Assembly: GCA_038150465.1 (NCBI GenBank)
Contig: JAYOTP010000046.1
Span: forward strand, 1 to 11,228
Origin: RFXV01 sp038150465
GTDB taxonomy: Bacteria; Bacteroidota; Bacteroidia; Flavobacteriales; Schleiferiaceae
Direction of reading: 5' to 3'
Length of the DNA: 11,228 nt
The number at the start of each line of letters is the position of its first letter. Within the stretch, counting starts at the first letter, position 1. Positions 1-7,157 of the stretch are shown piece by piece. The position numbers were made by a program, and so were the translations under genes. The notes below the pieces were generated by a model that had not been told where the DNA came from, did no database searches, and was given only the letters and a program-made list of their open reading frames with translations.

Positions 1-182
1 CCATAAAAAATGCCGTGGCGCTGGTTGGCGGTCGCGTCGAATACAGTCAGATTGCCATTCACCTGGGCCAGACTGTCCATCGGATAGTAGGCCTCAAGTC
101 CATTGGTAGGCATGTAGAACGGAACATTTTGAGCATTCAGACTCAAAAAGAACATTCCTGCGAGTAGGGGAAGAATTCTCAT
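1..182 (-). CDS. Secreted LamG-like protein, N-terminal fragment (cut by window edge)
   Basis: The reading frame opens at ATG 182-180 and runs off the left edge, giving 60 complete codons. The protein begins MRILPLLAGMFFLSLNAQ, which is a typical signal peptide: a short basic start, a hydrophobic core, and a likely cleavage after the Ala-Gln near residue 18. The next stretch contains VPFYMPTNGLEAYYPMD, followed by a segment rich in Asn, Asp and Ala and ending in RHGIFYG. This resembles the start of LamG/concanavalin-like beta-sandwich domains in secreted Bacteroidota proteins, where 'NGLVGYWPFNGNA...GNxGxxxG' is common. Such proteins are usually exported, often by the type IX system, but the C-terminal sorting domain would lie outside the window. 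The function beyond secretion cannot be judged from 60 residues. A weak -7-like box (TAAGTTTA, positions 218-211 on the minus strand, seven of eight to TAnnTTTG) lies 29 bp upstream. Confidence 0.72.
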   Translation of the reverse strand, partial: MRILPLLAGMFFLSLNAQNVPFYMPTNGLEAYYPMDSLAQVNGNLTVFDATANQRHGIFY

Positions 183-361
183 GATCGGATAGGGTTTCTA
201 TTTCAACCGCTAAACTTAAAATTCATGAGACGAGCACCTTCACGCCTAGGGGTTAATCATCCTTGACCACCTTTATTTTTTTTTGAGAAAAGTGAGGTTT
301 ACAGATTTTTAAAATCCTGTAAACATGATGTTTAGAAGGCTATTTGAAGGAAAGGCATCAC
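183..361. other. Intergenic spacer with palindromes and weak promoter-like box
   Basis: This 179-bp spacer separates two minus-strand genes, the LysM protein upstream and the LamG-like protein downstream. It is more AT-rich than the flanking genes. It holds the palindromic element at 297-334, which has its own entry. A T-run of the plus strand at about 274-284 reads as an A-run on the coding strand, so it cannot serve as a terminator U-tract for the LysM gene. The box TAAGTTTA at 218-211 (minus) is one base from TAnnTTTG and would give a leader of about 20 nt for the LamG-like gene, but no convincing -33 TTG element stands 17-20 bp upstream of it. I see no RNA gene here, and the short plus-strand frame at 325-516 is not a credible gene. 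Confidence 0.6.
297..334. repeat. Two interlocked palindromes (operator or terminator candidate)
   Basis: Positions 297-309 (GTTTACAGATTTT) are mirrored by 311-324 (AAAATCCTGTAAAC), a 13-bp inverted repeat with one extra C. The right arm shares bases with a second, perfect 15-bp palindrome, TAAACATGATGTTTA, at 320-334. The AAAC at 321-324 can therefore pair either leftward or rightward. The element begins 28 bp past the LysM gene stop (TAA 364-362). As RNA it would form an AT-rich stem of about 11 bp, but no U-tract follows directly in either direction. A canonical Rho-independent terminator is therefore doubtful, and a dimeric regulator site for the LamG-like gene is equally possible. Confidence 0.5.
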
Positions 362-2122
362 TTATCGATAATGCCAATACGACTCTTTTAGGGACAAGAC
401 ACCTCCCCCTTGATTGCTCCAGCGGTCGTCCTCCTTTCGAAGGAGAAAACGGGTTTGGAGTCCATCTAAATGGTATTCCTCAGAACCGAAATCGTCCTGC
501 CACATTTGGTACATGACCCAAATGCAATCCCATGCGTGAAATGCGAAGATGTCCGGTTCAGCAGAGAAGCGCTCCCGATAGGCCAAAACAAAATCACGGA
601 CTTCCTTGCGCTTGTAGTCCACATGGAAGGCTTTCGGATAGGCCACACTCAATTCCTCCATATAGGTAAAGCGCTTTTGCACATTTGTTGGCCATTCGTG
701 CACAGAGAGCAGTACCACACTGTCCGCTAAGGCGTAGGCCTTCTGGAGCAGATCCGCCAAATGCGCCGGAGTGCGGCTGAAGTTGATCAGCACCAGAGGG
801 CCGGAACCCTGGGCGTGGACGACTCCTTCTTCCGACTCAAATCCCTTTTCTTCGTCCGGGACCCAAAATCCTTTCTTCCAAAATACATGCGCTGAGTCGG
901 GGATCAGCCTGACCAGCGAGTCTCTCATGGCTTGTTCTTCTTCACTTGCTGAACCCGCAGCCCAAAGGGTGAGCGAATCACCCAAGTTGCCGATCCAGCG
1001 GGCCATGCGCAGGAGGTTCTCCTCCGTACCGGGATACAGATCCACCAAATGGGCACTGCGTTTGTGGCTCAAGCCGGAACTCAAGGGAGAGAATATGATC
1101 GGACGATCGGCTGTTTCCCACTGCTCATCCAGCAACAAGGCATTTCGGCCGTAGAGCGGCCCAAGGAGAAGATCGGAAGAACGCAATTCGGGAAGTTGAG
1201 CCAATGAATCCAGAACAGCAGCTTCTTCGCCCGTATCATAGACCTGCAGATGTACACTGTCCACCAGCTCGGACAAACTGTCCATGGCCAAAAGGACAGC
1301 GGCGTAAAAGGAAGATGCCCGCATCCGCATTCGGGCGCTGCGGGCCGTTCGCAGCACAGCAGCATCCAATGTATCGGCACCCGATTCCGAAAAGGGAAGA
1401 AGCACGGAGATCCGCAGGCTATTGGTATCGGCCGAAAGGGAATCCGACGGCTGCCTGAAACTCATCCGTTCTGGATTGGGAACGATGATGTAGCGTCCTT
1501 CTTCGGATCCTTTGCTCAGTTCAGGATTCAACTCGATCAGATCGGCTTCACTACATCCGTAGCGCTCAGCCAAGACCTCCAAGGATTCGTCCTTCGCAAT
1601 GCGGTGAAGCACATAAAGCGGCAATTCCTGCTCTTCTGCCTGCTCGTCTTTTGGATCGGGAAGATCTTGCTCATTCACCTCTACCTCCGCAGCTTCTCTC
1701 GCATGCTCTTGTTCCAGCGGTGCTGCTGTTTTGGGTTTGCGCAGCCAGACACCGATCTGCAGCGCTCCATTGGCAAACACCTCCTTGTTCGCCTCTTGCA
1801 GCGCCTCCACACTGCAGTTCAGTTTTTTGCTGATGCCGTACCAGGTGTCTCCGGCTTGCACCTGATAACTGTTCTTCTTGTCGATCGGTTTTTCGGGATC
1901 TTTTTCCGGGATCTGGATAAGCTGACCGATCTGCAGGGCATCTCCCATTTCTGGATTCAGGGCCTGTATGGCCTGCACGGAAACACCGTAGATGCGCGAA
2001 ATGCTGTACAAGGTTTCGCCTTGCACGACCTCATGTGTTTTTACCGACGGACTTTGGGCCTGAAGGGCAGTTGCGCTCCAACAGAGTATCAGTACGGTCC
2101 AAAAGATGCGCAAATACTTCAT
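362..2122 (-). CDS. LysM protein with C-terminal periplasmic-binding-like domain
   Basis: This is a predicted exported protein of 586 residues. Residues 1-23 form a signal peptide (basic MKYLR, hydrophobic core, cleavage near LQAQ). LysM peptidoglycan-binding repeats lie at about 30-73 (VVQGETLYSISRIYGV...), 85-129 (VQAGDTWYGISKKL...) and, more degenerate, 169-215. A Glu/Asp-rich linker covers about 138-168. From about 237 (LRISVLLPF) to the end, the pattern of LLGPLYG, PIIFSPLSS and FAFHAWDCIWVMYQM resembles the type I periplasmic-binding fold used by amino-acid ABC substrate-binding proteins and by the penicillin-binding-protein activator LpoA. No transporter gene is nearby, so an anchored wall-associated sensor or regulator is more likely than uptake; that is inference. 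An ATG exists two codons earlier (2128), but ATG 2122 forms an ATGA overlap with the guaA stop and gives the cleaner signal peptide. The gene is last in the operon, and guaA-LysM neighbours are, as I recall, common in Flavobacteriia. Confidence 0.85.
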   Translation of the reverse strand: MKYLRIFWTVLILCWSATALQAQSPSVKTHEVVQGETLYSISRIYGVSVQAIQALNPEMGDALQIGQLIQIPEKDPEKPIDKKNSYQVQAGDTWYGISKKLNCSVEALQEANKEVFANGALQIGVWLRKPKTAAPLEQEHAREAAEVEVNEQDLPDPKDEQAEEQELPLYVLHRIAKDESLEVLAERYGCSEADLIELNPELSKGSEEGRYIIVPNPERMSFRQPSDSLSADTNSLRISVLLPFSESGADTLDAAVLRTARSARMRMRASSFYAAVLLAMDSLSELVDSVHLQVYDTGEEAAVLDSLAQLPELRSSDLLLGPLYGRNALLLDEQWETADRPIIFSPLSSGLSHKRSAHLVDLYPGTEENLLRMARWIGNLGDSLTLWAAGSASEEEQAMRDSLVRLIPDSAHVFWKKGFWVPDEEKGFESEEGVVHAQGSGPLVLINFSRTPAHLADLLQKAYALADSVVLLSVHEWPTNVQKRFTYMEELSVAYPKAFHVDYKRKEVRDFVLAYRERFSAEPDIFAFHAWDCIWVMYQMWQDDFGSEEYHLDGLQTRFLLRKEDDRWSNQGGGVLSLKESYWHYR

Positions 2123-3648
2123 TCCCATTCGATGGTTGCTGGCGGCTTACTGCTGATATCGTACACCACGCGGTTGATCCCAGAGACCCGGTTGATGATC
2201 TGATTGGATACCTCGGCAAGCAGATCATAGGGCAGATGGACCCAGTCTGCTGTCATTCCGTCCACAGATTCCACGGCCCGCAGAGCGACGACCTGCTCGT
2301 AGGTGCGCTCATCGCCCATGACTCCAACCGAATGACTATCGAGTAAGATGGCGCCGGCCTGCCACACTTTATCGTACAATCCGTGGCGTTTGAGCGCTTC
2401 AATGTATATGTGATCGGCCTCCTGCAGCAGGCGGACACGCTCCTTGGAGATGGGTCCGAGAATGCGGATGGCCAGGCCGGGACCGGGAAATGGATGACGG
2501 GCGAGAAACTCCTGCGGTATGCCCATGGTCTTGCCCACCCGGCGCACCTCATCTTTGAAGAGCATGCGCAGGGGCTCGACCACTTTCAGCTTCATTTTCT
2601 CCGGCAGACCGCCCACATTGTGGTGCGATTTGATCGTTGCGCTCGGCCCGGCCACAGAAACAGATTCGATGACATCCGGATATATGGTTCCCTGGCCCAG
2701 CCAGCGCACATCCGCCAGCTTTCCGGCTTCCCGATCGAACACATCGATGAAGGCAGCTCCAATGATCTTGCGCTTCCTTTCCGGATCCTTCACCCCGTCC
2801 AGAGGTCCGAGAAAATCGTCGGTAGCGTCCACGCCTTTCACATTGAGTCCGAGCTGGCCATATTGCTCCAGCACATTGTTGAACTCATCCTTGCGCAGCA
2901 GGCCATTGTCCACAAAAATGCAGTGCAGACGGTTGCCAATGGCCCGACTCAGTAGAGTGGCCGCAACGGTGGAATCCACTCCGCCCGAGAGACCCAGAAC
3001 CACATGATCCGAACCGAGCTGCTCGCGCAATTCCGAAACAGACGATTCCACAAAGGCCTCCGGGGTCCAATCGCCGCTGCAACCACAGATGTTCTTCACA
3101 AAGTTGGCCAGCAAGAGCGCCCCTTCTTTGGAGTGATGCACCTCCGGATGGAACTGAATGCCGTAGGTCGGCTCGCCTTCGATGCGATAGGCCGCAAGGG
3201 CCACATCCTCTGTACTGGCCAGTTTCACATAGCCGGCCGGCAGTTCCTTGATGGTATCCGCGTGGCTCATCCACACCAGAGAATCCTGTGAGAGGCCATT
3301 GAAGAGTTCATTCGATGAGTCGATGTATTGCAGATGGGCCCTTCCGTACTCTCTTGAATGCGATTGCCCCACATTTCCTCCGAAGTGATGCACGAGGTAT
3401 TGCGCACCATAACAAATGCCTAAGAGTGGAATACGGCCCTTGATGCCTTCCAGCTGGGGGATGGGTGCATCCGCTCCCGTGGTTGAAAAGGGAGAGCCCG
3501 AGAGGATCACGCCCTTGGTTTCGTCGCCCAGCTCAGGAATACGGTGGAAGGGATGAATTTCGCAGTAGGTATTCAGCTCTCGCAATCGCCTGGCGATCAA
3601 CTGCGTGTACTGTGACCCGAAATCGAGGATGAGGATCCGTTCTTGCAT
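2119..3648 (-). CDS. guaA: GMP synthase (glutamine-hydrolysing)
   Basis: This enzyme converts XMP, ATP and glutamine to GMP in the cytosol, the last step of guanine nucleotide synthesis. The 509 residues match the usual two-domain enzyme (about 510-525). The N-terminal class I glutamine amidotransferase has the nucleophile Cys79 in LLGICYGAQ and the His167/Glu169 pair in GIQFHPEV. The ATP-pyrophosphatase domain carries the P-loop SGGVDS at 221-226, the lid region KSHHNVGGLP at 340-349, and RHPFPGPGLAIR at 384-395. The C-terminal dimerisation region ends in the family signature KPPATIEWE. All expected catalytic residues are present and the gene looks intact. The start is ATG 3648, with MQERILILDFGSQYTQLIAR matching the normal family N-terminus. 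It begins 52 bp after the transporter gene, the only real gap in the operon, and its TGA shares ATGA with the LysM gene. I see no purine riboswitch or strong promoter in that 52-bp gap. Confidence 0.98.
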   Translation of the reverse strand: MQERILILDFGSQYTQLIARRLRELNTYCEIHPFHRIPELGDETKGVILSGSPFSTTGADAPIPQLEGIKGRIPLLGICYGAQYLVHHFGGNVGQSHSREYGRAHLQYIDSSNELFNGLSQDSLVWMSHADTIKELPAGYVKLASTEDVALAAYRIEGEPTYGIQFHPEVHHSKEGALLLANFVKNICGCSGDWTPEAFVESSVSELREQLGSDHVVLGLSGGVDSTVAATLLSRAIGNRLHCIFVDNGLLRKDEFNNVLEQYGQLGLNVKGVDATDDFLGPLDGVKDPERKRKIIGAAFIDVFDREAGKLADVRWLGQGTIYPDVIESVSVAGPSATIKSHHNVGGLPEKMKLKVVEPLRMLFKDEVRRVGKTMGIPQEFLARHPFPGPGLAIRILGPISKERVRLLQEADHIYIEALKRHGLYDKVWQAGAILLDSHSVGVMGDERTYEQVVALRAVESVDGMTADWVHLPYDLLAEVSNQIINRVSGINRVVYDISSKPPATIEWE

Positions 3649-3700
3649 GCCTAAAAGTAGCTAATCCGACAGGGCGGCTTTCTATTGTCCGCGACAGAGT

Positions 3701-4456
3701 TCAACTGATTTTTCCACTGATCAGCGCGATGCCCATCAAGAGCAGAAAGAGACCGACAAGACGCTGCATCTGCACCCATCGGACCTTCTTCAACATGCGC
3801 TTGCCCAACAGGGCACCACAAATGGCCGAGGCAGAAGCGATGAGTACGGGTTTCCATTGCCAGCCAACCGTGCCAAAATCCTGCCAATAGATCGGAATGC
3901 GACTCAGATCGATGAGCAGAGCGATGGCCGTTCCGGTGGCCACAAATGACATGGGCGACAGATCGAGCTTCTTGAGAAACAGGCTGCGCAATGCTCCCTG
4001 ATGACCGCTCAGCCCGCCAAAGAAACCACTGAAGAATCCGCCGGTATAGAACCAGCGGCCCGTCCACGCAAAGCGGTTCCAAGCGGGCCAGAATTCCATG
4101 AGGGTAAAGACGATCATCAGGCAACCGATCAAAAAGGGAAGCGGACCGACCGTCCAGGTTTCCGAAAAATGCCATGCACTCATCTGACCCAGACCCACCG
4201 TGGCCCGCGCCCCGAGGAATGCCCCAGGAACGGCCCAAAGCGCAAAAGAGAAAAGGGTCTTTCGCTCTACCGAACGGATGAGCAGCGCGAACTTGAAGAC
4301 ATTGTTGGTCAAATGCACTGAAGCGGTCATCAGCAGCGCCAGCTCTACGGGAAAGAAGAGTACGAATACCGGAGTGAGCAGAGTGCCCAGGCCGAAGCCA
4401 GAAAAAAAGGTGAGCAGGGAGGCAGCAAAAGGCACCAGCACCAAGAGCGCTTCCAT
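3701..4456 (-). CDS. TauE/SafE (TSUP) family membrane transporter
   Basis: This is an integral inner-membrane protein of 251 residues, the usual size for the sulfite exporter TauE/SafE family, with about seven or eight hydrophobic segments (near 3-23, 27-50, 70-90, 103-122, 135-150, 165-185, 200-220 and 230-248). The family's internal repeat is visible: SGFGLGTLLTP with TASVHLTNN in the first half, and GGFFSGFFGGLSGHQGALRS in the second. Members move sulfite, sulfonates, thiosulfate or other small organic anions, and substrate cannot be assigned from sequence. The start ATG 4456-4454 shares one base with the bshC stop (TGATG), indicating translational coupling. Its place directly after bshC, a cysteine-using thiol biosynthesis gene, makes a sulfur-related substrate attractive, but this is inference only. 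The stop TGA is at 3703-3701. Confidence 0.9.
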   Translation of the reverse strand: MEALLVLVPFAASLLTFFSGFGLGTLLTPVFVLFFPVELALLMTASVHLTNNVFKFALLIRSVERKTLFSFALWAVPGAFLGARATVGLGQMSAWHFSETWTVGPLPFLIGCLMIVFTLMEFWPAWNRFAWTGRWFYTGGFFSGFFGGLSGHQGALRSLFLKKLDLSPMSFVATGTAIALLIDLSRIPIYWQDFGTVGWQWKPVLIASASAICGALLGKRMLKKVRWVQMQRLVGLFLLLMGIALISGKIS

Positions 4457-6081
4457 CAGTCTTTCAGATAGAGACAGGCAAATCGATCGCCTTCGGGCCC
4501 AATACCTTTCATCAATTCGTCAACCAAGCCCCCGCCAAAAAGCAGTTCGGCCTCGATCCAGTTCATCTGCCGTTCCTGCAGCTTTCCTCCGGGAAAGAGC
4601 TCGTTGAGCAAGTCTTCAATGGCGCGTACCGTTTCTGCTCGCCTTTTCTTCTCTGAGCGCAGCAATTTCTTTTCCAGGCGCTTCAACTCCTTTTGCTGCC
4701 GGGTAAGGGAGGCCTCAATGGCCGCCTTCATTTCGAGTCCTTGAGCGGAAGCCCCTTCCTCCAATTCTTTGGCCCAGCGACCGACAGACTCCTTTGCCTC
4801 CTGGATACTGTTTTGAAGGGCGCTGCCGTCCCAGATCTTCTCACGCAGAAGCTCATCCCGATCTCGGAACAGGTCCAATGCTGACCATCCAAGGCGCTCC
4901 ATCTTTCGGGCGTGCGAACGACTGATGATCTGAATACTTTGCCGAAGGAAGACCACGGGCATGGGAAGCCCACTGGCCTCGAATACACCCTTGAGCTGTG
5001 CCCAGTAACTCACCTCCGCTGCCCCACCGATATAGGCCAGGTTTGGCAGGACGCTCTCCTGATAGAGCGGACGCAAAAGGGCATTCGGGCTGAAACGCTC
5101 AGGATGTGCATTCAGTTCTTCCAGCAGCGCTGCTTCCGTCCATTGCTGCGAGCCGTCTTCCAGGGCAAATCCCGTGGGATGGCGCTCCAGTCGCTTTCTG
5201 TCGGTATCGGTCAGGTAGAACAAGTTGAGCTCCCGCGGATGCAGTTGCAGTTTGTAGCGCTCTGAAAGCCGGTCGGAGCTCTTCTTTGCTGCGGCATGGG
5301 AATGTCCTTCCTTCAGCTCCTTTTCAAAAAGAGGGAGCGCACATCTTTTCAGTCGGGCATCATCGGCATCCAAAAGGATCGGTCCGGAATCTCCAAAAAG
5401 GGCGTGCAGGAACTTTCGCGTGGCCAGAGACCAACTGATCCCCGCCTGACCATAGGCCGAACGGAGCATGGCCAATATGCGGCTCTGTGTCTTTCCCTGC
5501 CCCATGCGTTCCTCCAGTTCATGAAGAATGGCGTCCATGTCGGGCAGAGGGGTCCGTCCTACCGATCCAGCCACAGAGCGCTGAACAGAAAAACGACGGT
5601 TCGAAAAATGAAAGTGATCGACCTCGTCAAAATCGTGGTCTTCCGATGCCAGCCAAAAGATCGGCAGGATATGGTGACCGGGCAACTGCGCCTGAATGTG
5701 CGCAGCCAAACGAACGGCCTGCACGGCTTTGAAGATCACCAGCAATGGACCTGAACCCAAGACGAGTTGCTGGCCAGTGGTGACTGTGAAGGTCGTTGGA
5801 TCCTTCAATCGCTCGATGGATTCGAGTGCAGCGTGTTTTGTACCCAGTTCGGCATACTGATCCTTCAGTACTTCGCAGAGTACCGCTCTGTTCGAAGCGG
5901 GAAAATCAGTGCGTTGCCCGAGGGCTTCGCTGATCGAATCGAGCTTGGGAGGATGGCTGAAGAAGGAGGCGATGAACTCCTTCTGTTCGAGATGATCAAG
6001 GACCAATGGCGAAAAGCGACGGGTCTGCTCCAAGGGCAGATATTGCCACTTGGGAAGGGATTCCGTCTTTTTCTGACTCAT
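4456..6081 (-). CDS. bshC: Bacillithiol biosynthesis cysteine-adding enzyme BshC
   Basis: BshC is the putative cysteine ligase that adds L-Cys to glucosaminyl malate in the last step of bacillithiol synthesis in the cytosol. From ATG 6081 the protein has 541 residues, the normal family length. Family hallmarks are TVTTGQQLVLGSGPLLVIFK near 99-118, the block ILPIFWLASEDHDFDEVDH at 138-156, YIGGAAEVSYWAQLKGVFE near 350-368 and LPMPVVFLRQS after it. A Lys/Glu-rich coiled coil follows at about 436-490 (KELKRLEKKLLRSEKKRR), as in known BshC proteins. The frame stays open for 110 more codons upstream, but that part lies over kdnB and has no family-like content; ATG 6081 makes an ATGA overlap with the kdnB stop. 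The bshA and bshB genes are not in the window, so bacillithiol production needs them elsewhere in the genome. Confidence 0.95.
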   Translation of the reverse strand: MSQKKTESLPKWQYLPLEQTRRFSPLVLDHLEQKEFIASFFSHPPKLDSISEALGQRTDFPASNRAVLCEVLKDQYAELGTKHAALESIERLKDPTTFTVTTGQQLVLGSGPLLVIFKAVQAVRLAAHIQAQLPGHHILPIFWLASEDHDFDEVDHFHFSNRRFSVQRSVAGSVGRTPLPDMDAILHELEERMGQGKTQSRILAMLRSAYGQAGISWSLATRKFLHALFGDSGPILLDADDARLKRCALPLFEKELKEGHSHAAAKKSSDRLSERYKLQLHPRELNLFYLTDTDRKRLERHPTGFALEDGSQQWTEAALLEELNAHPERFSPNALLRPLYQESVLPNLAYIGGAAEVSYWAQLKGVFEASGLPMPVVFLRQSIQIISRSHARKMERLGWSALDLFRDRDELLREKIWDGSALQNSIQEAKESVGRWAKELEEGASAQGLEMKAAIEASLTRQQKELKRLEKKLLRSEKKRRAETVRAIEDLLNELFPGGKLQERQMNWIEAELLFGGGLVDELMKGIGPEGDRFACLYLKD

Positions 6082-7157
6082 AACCTTTTGAACAGATCCT
6101 TGATGTCCTCCAGGCTGATGCGCTCCTGCCAGTCGTGCCCAAGCGCGTGGATCCACATATGCGGCAGATTCCACGATACCTGAGCCATCGCGCTGATCTG
6201 CTCTTCCGACCAATCCCTGGAAAGCCCTTGCGGCATCTCCACCGCATTGGTGCTCAGCATCTCTTTGAACTCGGATACGGCCGGTCCATAAAAGTCTTCC
6301 AAATGCTGGAAGGCCACGCAATTGGCAAAACCGTGGCGATACCCGAGGATCTTGGACAAGCCGTAGGAGAGTGCATGGCAAACGCCCACCTCGCTGTAGG
6401 TCAGACTCCAACCGCCAAAAAGGGAAGCGATCATCAACTGCTCGTCATTCTTCGGGTTTTGGCCCGCATCGGGTCCGAGGAACACTTCTCTGCACAATCT
6501 CAGACTTTCACCTCCATAGGCTCTGGAAAAAGCGTTCTGATGAATGCCCGTCTCGCTCTCAATGCAGTGGATATAGGTGTCCATTCCGGTGTAGAACCAG
6601 TGATCTCGTTCGACCGTTGCCGGGAGTTCCGGGTCGAGAATGACCTGATCGAAGACCGTCCAGGCACACTTCAGTCCGAGTTTCTTTTCCGGACCGGTCA
6701 GTACTGCTGTTGTACTGCACTCTGCTCCCGTGCCCGAAATGGTCGGAATGCCCAGATGGGGAACGCCTGCATGCTGGACCAGATCAAGGCCTTGATAAAG
6801 ACTTGAGCTGCCTTCCTGCTTCAGCATCAGGCTGAGCGCTTTGGCGATGTCCATGATGCTGCCACCGCCCATGCCCACAACGGCCGAAGGCACACCGATC
6901 TGTTCGATGATCTGGTCGCGCAGCCGATCCACCTGCTGGGTGGTCGGTTCATGTACATCGCAATCTTCGTAGCAAACAACATCCTCAGAGCGTATGCCCA
7001 GTTTTTCCAGCAGCGCATGGTCTTTGAAGTAATGATCGATCACAAACACCACGCTTCCGTTGCCTTCCTTTCGCCAAGCCTGAAGCTGATCGGGCACCTG
7101 AGCGATGGCTCCTCTTCCAAAGACGAGCTTTTCTATGTTGTGAAGAACCTTATGCAT
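6078..7157 (-). CDS. kdnB: Kdo 8-dehydrogenase, iron-containing alcohol dehydrogenase KdnB
   Basis: The protein is predicted to oxidise the C8 hydroxyl of Kdo to an aldehyde with NAD(P), the first step of Kdo8N synthesis, in the cytosol. It has 359 residues, the size of Shewanella KdnB. It belongs to the group III iron-containing alcohol dehydrogenase family: the nucleotide-binding loop GMGGGSIMDIAKAL at 95-108 has Gly97-Ser100 and Asp103, and PTISGTGAECS follows at 138-148. Metal ligands are Asp193 and His197 in GMDTYIHCIES, His261 in GVCHALSYG, and His275 in GYRHGFANC. Substrate assignment rests mainly on the aminotransferase directly upstream and the divergent kdsB; alone it could be another alcohol dehydrogenase of the family. 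The start ATG 7157 overlaps the end of kdnA by 8 bp, and the stop shares ATGA with bshC. Confidence 0.9.
   Translation of the reverse strand: MHKVLHNIEKLVFGRGAIAQVPDQLQAWRKEGNGSVVFVIDHYFKDHALLEKLGIRSEDVVCYEDCDVHEPTTQQVDRLRDQIIEQIGVPSAVVGMGGGSIMDIAKALSLMLKQEGSSSLYQGLDLVQHAGVPHLGIPTISGTGAECSTTAVLTGPEKKLGLKCAWTVFDQVILDPELPATVERDHWFYTGMDTYIHCIESETGIHQNAFSRAYGGESLRLCREVFLGPDAGQNPKNDEQLMIASLFGGWSLTYSEVGVCHALSYGLSKILGYRHGFANCVAFQHLEDFYGPAVSEFKEMLSTNAVEMPQGLSRDWSEEQISAMAQVSWNLPHMWIHALGHDWQERISLEDIKDLFKRL

Noticed and set aside
1250..2203. 317-codon open frame on the plus strand
   Set aside because: It is antisense to the LysM gene and runs past its start into guaA; the composition (many His, Arg, Phe, Cys) is that of a shadow frame and no family is recognisable.
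2383..3007. Plus-strand frames of 190 and 162 codons opposite guaA
   Set aside because: Both are antisense to a fully conserved guaA, have no recognisable domains, and are by-products of codon bias.
3652..3659. TACTTTTA on the minus strand as a guaA promoter
   Set aside because: It is one base off TAnnTTTG, and a start 7 bp downstream would fall inside the guaA coding sequence, leaving no leader.
3651..4238. 195-codon minus-strand frame overlapping the transporter gene
   Set aside because: It is a shifted frame of the TauE/SafE gene; the 251-codon frame has the hydrophobic pattern and family motifs.
6082..6411. In-frame 110-codon upstream extension of bshC
   Set aside because: It lies wholly over kdnB, its residues have no BshC-like content, and ATG 6081 forms an ATGA junction and gives the normal 541-residue length.
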